In this document: one piece after another, positions 16,615-24,846 of the stretch | Layout: the number at the start of each line of letters is the position of its first letter | Numbering within the stretch: the stretch's first letter is position 1 | Assembly (NCBI RefSeq): GCF_024343575.1 | Contig: NZ_RJUA01000003.1 | Location: forward strand, 1-64,000 | From: Lacihabitans sp. LS3-19 | Lineage (GTDB): Bacteria; Bacteroidota; Bacteroidia; Cytophagales; Spirosomataceae | Direction of reading: 5' to 3' | DNA: 64,000 nt | Position numbers and translations under genes: made by a program | Notes under the pieces: generated by a model | What the model was told of the DNA's origin: nothing | The model's database searches: none | What the model saw: only the letters and a program-made list of their open reading frames with translations

Positions 16615-16974
16615 AAACACATAGAACACATTAGGAAATACCACATAGAATCATAGAATTTAATCTTATGAAACTATGTGAAAATTAAGGACAAGGTAAT
16701 TTTATGAGTACTATGTGGTAAAAAAAATTAACACAAATTTTAACACATAGAGCACAAAAGGAAATATCACAAAGAATCATTGATTAAACCCTATGTATCT
16801 ATTTGAAAATTAAAGACAAAGTATTGCTATGTAACCTTTGTGGTTAAAAAAAACAGACTAAATTTTAACACATAGAACACTTTAGAAAATATCTCATGGA
16901 ATCATAGATTAAACCCTATGTATCTATGTGAAAAATAAAGACAAAGTAATTCTATGTGCACTATGTGGTTATAA
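16615..16974. repeat. 126-bp tandem repeat, three copies
   Basis: Three diverged copies begin with AACACATAGARCAC at about 16615, 16742 and 16867. Each runs through GAATCAT, CTATGTATCTATGTGAAAAT and GACAAAGTAATT, and ends CTATGTGGTTAAAAAA. The copies lie between the GH43 remnant and the esterase gene. Within each copy, CACATAG and CTATGTG motifs can pair, so folded structures are possible. Confidence 0.85.
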
Positions 16975-16999
16975 ATCAACCTTATACAACCAAACTATT

Positions 17000-19648
17000 A
17001 TGAAAGTAATTAAGTTATTTACCCTTCTTCTCTTCTTCAATATTCTAAAAGTTGATGCCCAAATACGATTGCCAAAACTTATCTCGAATGACATGGTTTT
17101 GCAAAGAGACAAGCCCGTAAAAATTTGGGGTTGGGCATCGCCAAAAGAAAAAATTACGCTGACATTAAACACTAAAAAATACAAAACCACTGCGGACAAT
17201 GATGGTAATTGGGAATTGATGCTGCCATCACAAATTGCTGCTTCGGGTCAGGTCATTAACCTGAAAGGAAAAAATGATATTATTTTAAAAAATATAGCCT
17301 TTGGAGATGTCTATTTTTGCTCGGGTCAAAGTAATATGGTGCATCAAATGGAATTGCATCATGTATTATATGCCAAAGATATAGCGGAAGCAAATAATGA
17401 AAATATTCGTCAATTTTGGATTCCCACAGCAACCAATTTAGTGGAAAAAAAAGATGATTATCCAAATGCCTCTTGGAAAGTCTGCACACCTGAAAATGTC
17501 CGCCAGTTTTCCGCGGTCGCCTATTTTTTTGCTAAAAAAATCTATGATAAATATAAAGTTCCCATAGGTATTATCAATGCAAGTGTTGGCGGTACACCCA
17601 TAGAAGCTTGGACCAGCGAGGATGGCTTAAAGGATTTCTCGAAAATCATGGAAATTATCCAAAAAAATAAAGATACTGCTTATGTAAATTCTTTTTCAAG
17701 ATTCAAAAGACCACAAATAGTATCGAAAGACAAAGGTGAATTAGAATCTCCAAAATGGTTCGAAACGGCCTATCAGCCCAAAGGTTGGTTGCCGATTACG
17801 GTTCCTGGTAATTGGGAAGACCAAGGCGTCAATAATCTAAATGGCGTGGTATGGTATAGAAAAGAAATAAATATTCCAGCTTCAATGCTCAATAAGCCTT
17901 CGAAAGTGTTCTTGGGCAGAATAGTGGATGCTGATGCATTGTATATCAACGGCGTAAAAGTAGGCCAAACGGGCTATATGTATCCCCAAAGAAGATATCC
18001 AATTCCAAATAATTTACTCAAAGAAGGTAAAAATATTTTGGTGGTAAAAGTTACCAATAATGGAGGAAAAGGCGGCTTTGTTCCTGACAAACCTTATGGA
18101 CTTATAGCCGGAAATGACACATTGGCTTTAAATGGAACTTGGCAATATAAAGTTGGAGAAGCATTTAACCCTCCAAGTACAGTATATCCAAGTTTTTCGG
18201 CACAAAATCAACCTACTTCTTTGTTTAATGCTATGGCGGCACCAGCCACAAAATTCACCATAAAAGGTTTTGTTTGGTACCAAGGCGAAAGCAATGCGGG
18301 TCGTCCACAAGAATATGCTGCCTTACAAAAAGCTCAAATTCTGGATTGGAGAAAACAGTGGAGCCAAGGTGAATTGCCATTTTTATTTGTCCAATTACCC
18401 AATTTTATGGACGCCAATTATTTGCCCTCTGAAAGTCAATGGGCAGAACTTCGTGAGGCTCAATTGAAAGCTTCTAATACACTAAATACCGCTATGGCAG
18501 TCGGAATTGACCTTGGCGAATGGAATGACATTCATCCCGACAACAAAAAAGATGTGGGTGAAAGGCTAGCTCAAGCGGCTTTGCAATTGGTATATAAGGA
18601 AAATGTAGTTTCATCTGGACCAATTTTCAAAAATGCTAGTATTGAAAACAATAAGATAACTTTGAGTTTCGAACATGTGGGTGGCGGTTTAAAAAGCAAA
18701 GACGGCGAGGAACTAAGAGAATTTGCGATTGCGGGAGCTGACAAAAAATTTAAATGGGCTACCGCCAAAATTGTTGGAGACAAAATTGAAGTTTATAATC
18801 CTGAAATTGCTCAGCCATATTATGTAAGGTACGCTTGGGCAGACAATCCTAATGTCAATTTTTACAATGTCGAAGGTTTGCCCGCTTCACCTTTTAGAAC
18901 TGACGGCCAAGACGAAGACAATACAAAACCATGGAAAGGCAAAAAAGCGGCAGTGGTTTTAACCTATGACGATGCTCTAAATGTGCATTTGGACAATGTG
19001 GCTCCTGCTTTAGATTCATTGAGTCTAAAAGGTACTTTCTATTTAACTTCTTCTTCCGAAGCTTCAAGAAATCGAATCAACGATTGGCGAAAAGCTGCTC
19101 AAAATGGTCACGAATTAGGCAATCATACCGTCTATCATCCATGCGATGCAAGTGGCCCAGGCATGTCGTGGGTGAAGCCAGAGTATGATTTGAGTAAATA
19201 TTCCATGGCACAAATTCAGTCAGAAATAAAGATGTGCAATGCTTTTCTGAAAGCCATTGATGGTAAAAACAAACGAACTTTTGCCTTTACTTGTGGACAC
19301 AAAAAAGTTGCTGAAGGCGAATTTATCCTAAGCCTTTCAGACGAATTTGTCGCCGCCAGAGCCGTAAGACACGAAATGCACAGTTTTGAAGACCAAAAAC
19401 TGATGGACATAGACTGCTACAGCATGGAAAACAAAACTGGCGAAGAAATGATAGCCTTAGTAAAACAAGCTCAAGCCCAAGGTAAACTTCTGGTTTTCTT
19501 ATTTCACGGTGTAGGCGGCGAACACGCACTAAACGTCTCCAAAGAAGCTCACAGTCAACTGCTGCACTACCTAAAAGAAAACGAAAAGGACATCTACATT
19601 GACACCATGCTAAATGTAGCAGAGCACATTTTGGAAGTTAGGAGGTAG
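17000..19648 (+). CDS. Two-domain esterase: SASA/SGNH acetylesterase plus NodB-type deacetylase
   Basis: The ATG at 17000 is preferred over the upstream GTG because it gives a signal peptide (MKVIKLFTLLLFFNILKVDA) and excludes 24 codons of repeat DNA. The 882-residue protein starts with a sialate O-acetylesterase-like domain: nucleophile Ser111 in FCSGQSNM, VWYQGESN near 427, and Asp510/His512 in DIHPDN. A GH2-type jelly-roll insert lies near residues 260-380. From about residue 645 to the end is a NodB-type polysaccharide deacetylase: TYDDA with Asp657 and Asp658, metal ligands His709 and His713, and a late FLFHG motif. Both halves look catalytic. With xylanase, GH43 and a symporter nearby, it probably removes acetyl groups from xylan. 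The match to CAZy esterase families is inferred from motifs. Confidence 0.88.
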   Translation: MKVIKLFTLLLFFNILKVDAQIRLPKLISNDMVLQRDKPVKIWGWASPKEKITLTLNTKKYKTTADNDGNWELMLPSQIAASGQVINLKGKNDIILKNIAFGDVYFCSGQSNMVHQMELHHVLYAKDIAEANNENIRQFWIPTATNLVEKKDDYPNASWKVCTPENVRQFSAVAYFFAKKIYDKYKVPIGIINASVGGTPIEAWTSEDGLKDFSKIMEIIQKNKDTAYVNSFSRFKRPQIVSKDKGELESPKWFETAYQPKGWLPITVPGNWEDQGVNNLNGVVWYRKEINIPASMLNKPSKVFLGRIVDADALYINGVKVGQTGYMYPQRRYPIPNNLLKEGKNILVVKVTNNGGKGGFVPDKPYGLIAGNDTLALNGTWQYKVGEAFNPPSTVYPSFSAQNQPTSLFNAMAAPATKFTIKGFVWYQGESNAGRPQEYAALQKAQILDWRKQWSQGELPFLFVQLPNFMDANYLPSESQWAELREAQLKASNTLNTAMAVGIDLGEWNDIHPDNKKDVGERLAQAALQLVYKENVVSSGPIFKNASIENNKITLSFEHVGGGLKSKDGEELREFAIAGADKKFKWATAKIVGDKIEVYNPEIAQPYYVRYAWADNPNVNFYNVEGLPASPFRTDGQDEDNTKPWKGKKAAVVLTYDDALNVHLDNVAPALDSLSLKGTFYLTSSSEASRNRINDWRKAAQNGHELGNHTVYHPCDASGPGMSWVKPEYDLSKYSMAQIQSEIKMCNAFLKAIDGKNKRTFAFTCGHKKVAEGEFILSLSDEFVAARAVRHEMHSFEDQKLMDIDCYSMENKTGEEMIALVKQAQAQGKLLVFLFHGVGGEHALNVSKEAHSQLLHYLKENEKDIYIDTMLNVAEHILEVRR

Positions 19649-19747
19649 GGGGGAGAATTTTAATATTTAAGGATTTTTTTAGCTTCTTCGGTAAAATCGA
19701 AAAAATTTGATACTTTTTTTTATTAAACTTTTGAGTAACTAAAGAAA

Positions 19748-19781
19748 TTTGGTTAGTATTAATATGTTGAGCTAAAATTTG
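19748..19781 (+). promoter_or_regulatory. Possible Bacteroidota-type promoter for PKD/PorP operon
   Basis: TTTG at 19748-19751 and TAAAATTTG at 19773-19781 approximate the -33 TTTG and -7 TAnnTTTG elements with a slightly long spacer. The leader would be only about ten bases before the ATG at 19799. Confidence 0.3.
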
Positions 19782-19798
19782 TAAAATCCTTTTGATTG

Positions 19799-22700
19799 AT
19801 GGTTCTTAGAATTAAAAAATGTTCTTTAACGTGTCTAAAGAGCTTATCCGTTTTTTCTTTTATTTTCATAGTATTTACATTTGATTGTTTTAGTCAAACT
19901 AAAGTTGAAATAAAACCATGTTCAAATACAGGCGTCGTCTGTGTGGGAAATACTGACAGCCTCAAAAATCATTGTATAACGGTTGTTGCAAAAGGCGGTT
20001 CAGGTAAATATAAAATAGATTGGGGAGATAATCAAACCCAAGTTGAGGACATTGTCGGCGAAAAACAATTTTTTCATGAATATAATGTAAAGGATTTTTT
20101 AAATTCATGCACTCCATTAAAAGAAATTGAAGTGGGAGCTAGAAATGAGATTGATGCAACTGATAATGTTAAGTATGATATTTTTTTTGGTAGAAGTCCT
20201 AACCCCGTTCCAGTTGTTAAACAAGCATGTGAGGGTCAACCGATAGTTTTTGATAATAAAAGTTGCCCAGAAGGTACAGGGGTTACATACAAATGGGAAT
20301 TTAACGATGGGCGTACTTCTACCAATAAGGTTCCAAATTTTAGCTTTACAGATCCTAATGTCTCTTACTCTGGTAAGCTAACAGTTATTACACAATATTG
20401 TGCATCAGATACTAAACCATTCAATTTTTCTCTAGAAAAAAAACCAAAACCTAAAATGTCATTTTCTGGATTTACAATCGCCAACACTGATACAGTCTTC
20501 TGTCAAGAAAATGGAGCAATAATTAGCTTAGATGCCACATCATCTCTGAATTCTACTTCTTATTCATGGTCAATTACTGGAGGAAATTATTCTGTTGTTT
20601 CTGGAAATGTATCCTCAGGAACTGTGAAAATAAAATTTGACGAAAGTAAAACTTACAAAGTTACTTTGGTAGCAAAAAATAGTTGTGGAAACGTTTCTGC
20701 TGCTCCTTGTTTTCATCGTGTGGTTGCAAAACCAAGCTTTGGTATTGATAATCAGCCAGATCAATGTTTACCTTTTGATTATAAAATTCCTAATCCTAAA
20801 AACGGAGCATCTTATACGCTCAACGGCAGTTCTTTTGGTTTTGCTGAGGTAAAAAATCTAGGAGTAAATGCCAATCCTTATATCGTAAAAGGAGAATTTA
20901 AATATGAATGTGGAACCATTAGCTATGCAGATACTTTTTTCGTAAAAACCTTAGAAAATGCAAAATTTCTTAACCTAAAAGACACAGTTTTATGTGTTGG
21001 CACAAATCAAATCCTAATCAATGCAAGTCCAGCTGGAGGTAATTGGCTTGGAAATAATCTAATTAAAAACGGCTCTTCAGCTACTTTTGATCCGCTCAAC
21101 ACTGGATTGTTCGAAATAAAGTATCAGGTTGGAACGGGGAATTGTGCAACAGAAACTAAAGCAAATGTTGACGTAAAAGGAGTAAATATTGTAGCTTCGG
21201 ATGTGTCGGTTTGTGAAGGTCAAAGCAATTTGGTGCTGCAAGCAAGTCCAATAGGTGGTATTTGGAGTAGTCCTGGTTGTAACACATGTATTTTTGGAGA
21301 TACCTTAAAAGTGTCTTCATTGACTAACAGTTCCCAAGATTTATTTTATGAAGTAAGCTCTAATGTGGGAGGAGCTACATGTCAATCTTCTAAAAAAGTA
21401 ACGATCAGTAAAGGTAATCCAAAGGCTGAATTTACTTTGTCTGGAGGCTGTGTCGGCCAAAATGCTCAAATATTAAATAGCTCAAGTGGGGCCAGTGATT
21501 ATGAATGGTATTTGAATGGTTCGTCTACAGTGATTTCTACACTTAAAAATCCTGCGAATATTGTTCTTCCTGCTGGAAACGTAAGTTTAAAATTGATAGC
21601 AAAGTCAGGGCAATGTAAAACCCAAAAAACAGAAAATGTTTTAATAGGTACACCCCCAGATAATTTTGATATTACTTTAGATAAGATTAGCGGTTGCTCT
21701 CCTTTGCCTATTACTTTAAGCTCCAGTGCAGCTTTAAGAAATGATGTTGATTATGAATGGGATTTTGGCAATGGTCAAACTTCGACTTCCTATTCCCCTG
21801 GCATACAAATGTTTCAAAACCAAACTTATGGAAATAAGACTTTTACGATTAGTTTAAAAACAAAAAACAGCTGCGATACTAAAATTGCCACTAAAACCTT
21901 AGAAGTATTTCCATTGGTGAAGTCACAAATTGGGGTAGATTCAACTGTATATAGGTGTGGTCCAGCTAGTGTAAAACTAAGTGATAGGTCACTAGGGAAA
22001 GTTGGAACTTCCCTATGGGATTTTGGAGATGGCTCTAATGCTCCTTCTATCCTAGATACGTTAACTCATGTGTTTTCAGCTGGACTTGATACCAAAGTTT
22101 TTACGATTAGTCTTATAGCTCAAAATGGTTGTGGAAGCGACACATCCTATCAAGATATTACAGTGTTTCCTGAAAAAGTTATTCCTTTTTTTACCATGGA
22201 TAAAATTGAGGCCTGCGTAGGTGAAATAGTAAAGTTTAAGGACGCAACAACTCCTTTACCCATCAATTGGAACTGGAAAGTTGATGGAAAACTATTTGCC
22301 TTGACAGATTCAACACAATATGTTTTTAGTGCCCCTAAAGATGATTATTTGATTACCATGATAGCAAAAACCTCTTGTGGCTCCGATTCTTTAAACAGGA
22401 AAATAAAAGTAAAACCACCCCCAGATATTAATTTCGAAATATTAAAAAGTAAAGTGTGTGAAGGAGAAAAAGTCATGTTAGAAAATAAAAGTCCCAATGC
22501 AAGTTCATTTGTTTGGGATTATGGAGAAAATGGAGTTTTAGACAGCTTGAACTATTCCACTGAATTTATTTATCAAAGTGCAGGAACAAAAAAAGTGAAA
22601 CTTACCGTTTTTGGCAGCACAAAAGAATGCAAAAACAGTTTAGAAAAATCGCTGGACATAAGACCAAAACCTAAAGTAGATTTTACATTGGCAAGCGACA

Positions 22701-23215
22701 CAACGTTCTTTTGTGAAACCGAGTTTTTCAAACTGGTGTCAAACGCTACCAATAGTAATTTATACAGTTGGTTTGCCGACGGCAAAAATATAGGTGCGGG
22801 CAAAGAACTTGAAGCCAAACTTGCCTATGGTTCTTATGATATAAAACTAATTGTAAGCAATGATGACGGCTGTGTAGATTCTCTTTCTAAAGTAAATTAT
22901 TTAAATATAAATGCTTGTGAATTTAAATTGCCGGAGGTTTTTACACCAAATGGGGATGGTATAGGCGATTACTTTACGATATATGCTACCGATGGTATCG
23001 AAAATATTTTGAGTTTACGAATAAGAGATAGATGGGGAGAGATTGTATTTGACAAAAAAGACTTTAAACCAAACTTAATAACAGAAGGTTGGGATGGGAC
23101 TTACAAAAACATGGCTTTGCCAAGTGGGATATATACCTACGAACTTAAACTCGGAAAAACGGGTGGGCAGGAATTAAAGGAAAAAAGTGTGGGGAGTTTT
23201 ACTTTATTAAGATGA
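19799..23215 (+). CDS. Large PKD-repeat surface protein with gliding-type (CHU_C) T9SS domain
   Basis: The ATG at 19799 directly follows a possible TTG start at 19796. The product of 1138 residues has a signal peptide (hydrophobic core SVFSFIFIVFTFDCFSQ). Multiple Ig/PKD-like domains follow, among them canonical ones: YEWDFGNGQTSTSYSPG near 655 and SLWDFGDGSNAPS near 740. The last 95 residues form a type B T9SS C-terminal domain (LPEVFTPNGDGIGDYFTIY, then IRDRWGEIVFD, GWDGTYKN and LPSGIYTYEL; TIGR04131-like). Type B cargo normally needs a PorP/SprF partner, which is the next gene, overlapping by 4 bp. Likely role: secreted adhesin or matrix protein. The ligand is unknown. Confidence 0.92.
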   Translation: MVLRIKKCSLTCLKSLSVFSFIFIVFTFDCFSQTKVEIKPCSNTGVVCVGNTDSLKNHCITVVAKGGSGKYKIDWGDNQTQVEDIVGEKQFFHEYNVKDFLNSCTPLKEIEVGARNEIDATDNVKYDIFFGRSPNPVPVVKQACEGQPIVFDNKSCPEGTGVTYKWEFNDGRTSTNKVPNFSFTDPNVSYSGKLTVITQYCASDTKPFNFSLEKKPKPKMSFSGFTIANTDTVFCQENGAIISLDATSSLNSTSYSWSITGGNYSVVSGNVSSGTVKIKFDESKTYKVTLVAKNSCGNVSAAPCFHRVVAKPSFGIDNQPDQCLPFDYKIPNPKNGASYTLNGSSFGFAEVKNLGVNANPYIVKGEFKYECGTISYADTFFVKTLENAKFLNLKDTVLCVGTNQILINASPAGGNWLGNNLIKNGSSATFDPLNTGLFEIKYQVGTGNCATETKANVDVKGVNIVASDVSVCEGQSNLVLQASPIGGIWSSPGCNTCIFGDTLKVSSLTNSSQDLFYEVSSNVGGATCQSSKKVTISKGNPKAEFTLSGGCVGQNAQILNSSSGASDYEWYLNGSSTVISTLKNPANIVLPAGNVSLKLIAKSGQCKTQKTENVLIGTPPDNFDITLDKISGCSPLPITLSSSAALRNDVDYEWDFGNGQTSTSYSPGIQMFQNQTYGNKTFTISLKTKNSCDTKIATKTLEVFPLVKSQIGVDSTVYRCGPASVKLSDRSLGKVGTSLWDFGDGSNAPSILDTLTHVFSAGLDTKVFTISLIAQNGCGSDTSYQDITVFPEKVIPFFTMDKIEACVGEIVKFKDATTPLPINWNWKVDGKLFALTDSTQYVFSAPKDDYLITMIAKTSCGSDSLNRKIKVKPPPDINFEILKSKVCEGEKVMLENKSPNASSFVWDYGENGVLDSLNYSTEFIYQSAGTKKVKLTVFGSTKECKNSLEKSLDIRPKPKVDFTLASDTTFFCETEFFKLVSNATNSNLYSWFADGKNIGAGKELEAKLAYGSYDIKLIVSNDDGCVDSLSKVNYLNINACEFKLPEVFTPNGDGIGDYFTIYATDGIENILSLRIRDRWGEIVFDKKDFKPNLITEGWDGTYKNMALPSGIYTYELKLGKTGGQELKEKSVGSFTLLR

Positions 23216-24294
23216 AATATAAAATATTCTTACTCTTTTTTTGTTTTTCAAAATTGGGAATGAGCCAAAAAGGTAAAGATATTCCTTTTGGTGTACAAGA
23301 TCCTCAATGGTCACTTTTCTCGGCCAATCCATTGGCTATAAATCCCGCATTTACTGGTGAATCTGGAGGTGTTAGATTAATGAGTTCAAATAGGTGGCAA
23401 TGGTTCAATTTTCAAGGAATAAATTCCTATTCAATGGCCCTAGATAGCCCCGTCTCAGACAAACTGAATGCAGGTGTGCAATTGACAAGCGACAATCAAG
23501 CTAGTGGTGTTAATTCCCAAAGCGGCCATTTGCTTTTTTCAATAAATTTTCCAGAACAGAGCAAAATAGAAAAAACAGCTTTCCAGTTGGCTATGAAAGT
23601 TGGTGGCGTTTACCAAAGTTATGGAAGCAATGTATCAAAACTGTTTGCAGATCAAATACAAGCAGGAAGTTCGCAATTGAATATTGTGAATTCAAACGAC
23701 CCATTGAAAACCTCCAATATCTCAACTTTTAAGCCTGATTTTAGCTTAGGAGGTGTTTTTAAGTTTATTGACAAAAATAGCAGGGAAGATTTACCACTCA
23801 ACTGGGTGGGGTTTTCGGTAGATCATTTTCAGAAGGCTTTGACGGGTGGCCCCATTACTTATCCAAAATACAGCTTTCATTTTGGCAGAATTACATCCTA
23901 CGACAAGCGGATATATTATAGAGCTAGAGGAAACCAAATAGATATAGAACAAACCAAATCCTTTACTTTTAATTACTACAAACAAGGCCCCATGAGCCAG
24001 GTAGCATTAGGGTGGAATTATCTGAGTTATCCATTAATATATGGTGTATGGCTAAGGGGTAATTTGCTGAAATCTTTCAAAACCCAAACCAGAGAATCAG
24101 TAATATTCATTACTGGCTTACAACAAAAAAAATGGATGCTACAATACGCATTTGACCTCACTACGTCTTCACTCTCCTTAGCTAACACCTACGGCTCTCA
24201 CGAAATCAGCCTTTGGTACAGTTTTGACGCCACTTTAGACCTCGGAAACACTCAATTACAACGCAAAAGACGATTGAAGTGTAATCGGTTTTGA
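23212..24294 (+). CDS. PorP/SprF-family type IX secretion outer-membrane protein
   Basis: This 360-residue protein has a signal peptide (MKYKIFLLFFCFSKLGMSQ) and the PorP/SprF hallmarks: DPQWSLFSANPLAINPAFTG near the start, then a beta-rich body with alternating residues and the closing HEISLWYSFD segment. Members of this family sit in the outer membrane and serve individual type B T9SS cargo proteins. The start codon overlaps the stop of the PKD cargo gene (ATGA), so the two are translationally coupled and almost certainly work as a pair: the cargo is presumably exported and anchored with help from this protein. This family member is cargo-linked and is not the core PorP of the secretion apparatus. 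Confidence 0.92.
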   Translation: MKYKIFLLFFCFSKLGMSQKGKDIPFGVQDPQWSLFSANPLAINPAFTGESGGVRLMSSNRWQWFNFQGINSYSMALDSPVSDKLNAGVQLTSDNQASGVNSQSGHLLFSINFPEQSKIEKTAFQLAMKVGGVYQSYGSNVSKLFADQIQAGSSQLNIVNSNDPLKTSNISTFKPDFSLGGVFKFIDKNSREDLPLNWVGFSVDHFQKALTGGPITYPKYSFHFGRITSYDKRIYYRARGNQIDIEQTKSFTFNYYKQGPMSQVALGWNYLSYPLIYGVWLRGNLLKSFKTQTRESVIFITGLQQKKWMLQYAFDLTTSSLSLANTYGSHEISLWYSFDATLDLGNTQLQRKRRLKCNRF

Positions 24295-24411
24295 GGGGTG
24301 GGGTAAATTTTTAAATTCAAAACTTAAACTCTAACCCAAACTTCATTCTTTTTTTTACCAAGAATTGAAAAAAGGACAATCTCATTGAATAATTGAATTT
24401 ATCAAATAGTT

Positions 24412-24843
24412 TTAATTTGAAGTTAAAATATAAGTTGTGCTAGTATTCCCAGTTTTAGGGTTTGCTGTAATTCTGGTTAGTACTAATTCAATATCAGTGA
24501 TTGAGTTTATTGAAAACTCAATCTGGCCATTTGTACCGGTAGGTAAGGGGTTTAAATTTAGAAGGATAAGTGTTTTTTCATCGGTCGAAATTTCCCATTG
24601 GCCAGTAAAAGTTGTTCCGTCAAAATCAGTAAAAATTACAGACCCCAAACTTAAGTTTAGCTTGAATTGAAAATAACCTTGGCGTATATTATTACTACCA
24701 TCGATACTAAAAACTTCTAAATTATTTTCATTTATGTTTTTAGCAGCCCAATTCTTTTTGATAAGGTCAGAAACGGGTTTAATACTGCCTTTTGTGCAAG
24801 AAATAAAAAGAATAACAAAAATAATAAACAGTATATTTTTCAT
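24412..24843 (-). CDS. Small lipoprotein with lipocalin-like layout
   Basis: This 143-residue protein has a lipoprotein signal with lipobox FISC (Cys at about residue 16). The rest is beta-rich: KKNWAAKNINENNLEV near the start and FTGQWEISTDEKTLIL in the middle resemble the small lipocalin-like lipoproteins common in Bacteroidota, but no family is certain. It begins 3 bp after the stop of the ELWxxDGT protein gene and is the last gene of the long minus-strand run. No typical intracellular function is suggested. Confidence 0.65.
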   Translation of the reverse strand: MKNILFIIFVILFISCTKGSIKPVSDLIKKNWAAKNINENNLEVFSIDGSNNIRQGYFQFKLNLSLGSVIFTDFDGTTFTGQWEISTDEKTLILLNLNPLPTGTNGQIEFSINSITDIELVLTRITANPKTGNTSTTYILTSN

Positions 24844-24846
24844 GTT

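Larger units (their letters stand above)
16413..16999. other. Region with GH43 remnant and 126-bp repeats
   Basis: This 587-bp interval between the AbiEii gene and the esterase gene holds the GH43 3' remnant (16481-16597) and three 126-bp tandem repeats (about 16615-16974). No other gene is visible. The open frame that continues upstream of 17000 to a GTG at 16928 lies within the repeat and is not a credible N-terminus. Confidence 0.75.

Noticed and set aside
16928-16999. N-terminal extension of the esterase starting at GTG
   Set aside because: These 24 codons are part of the third 126-bp repeat and would place the signal peptide internally; the ATG at 17000 is a normal secretory start.
24300-24411. 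Terminator between PorP/SprF gene and convergent lipoprotein gene
   Set aside because: The only pairing (TTCATTCTT with AAGAATTGAA) is bulged and weak, and is not better than background in AT-rich DNA.
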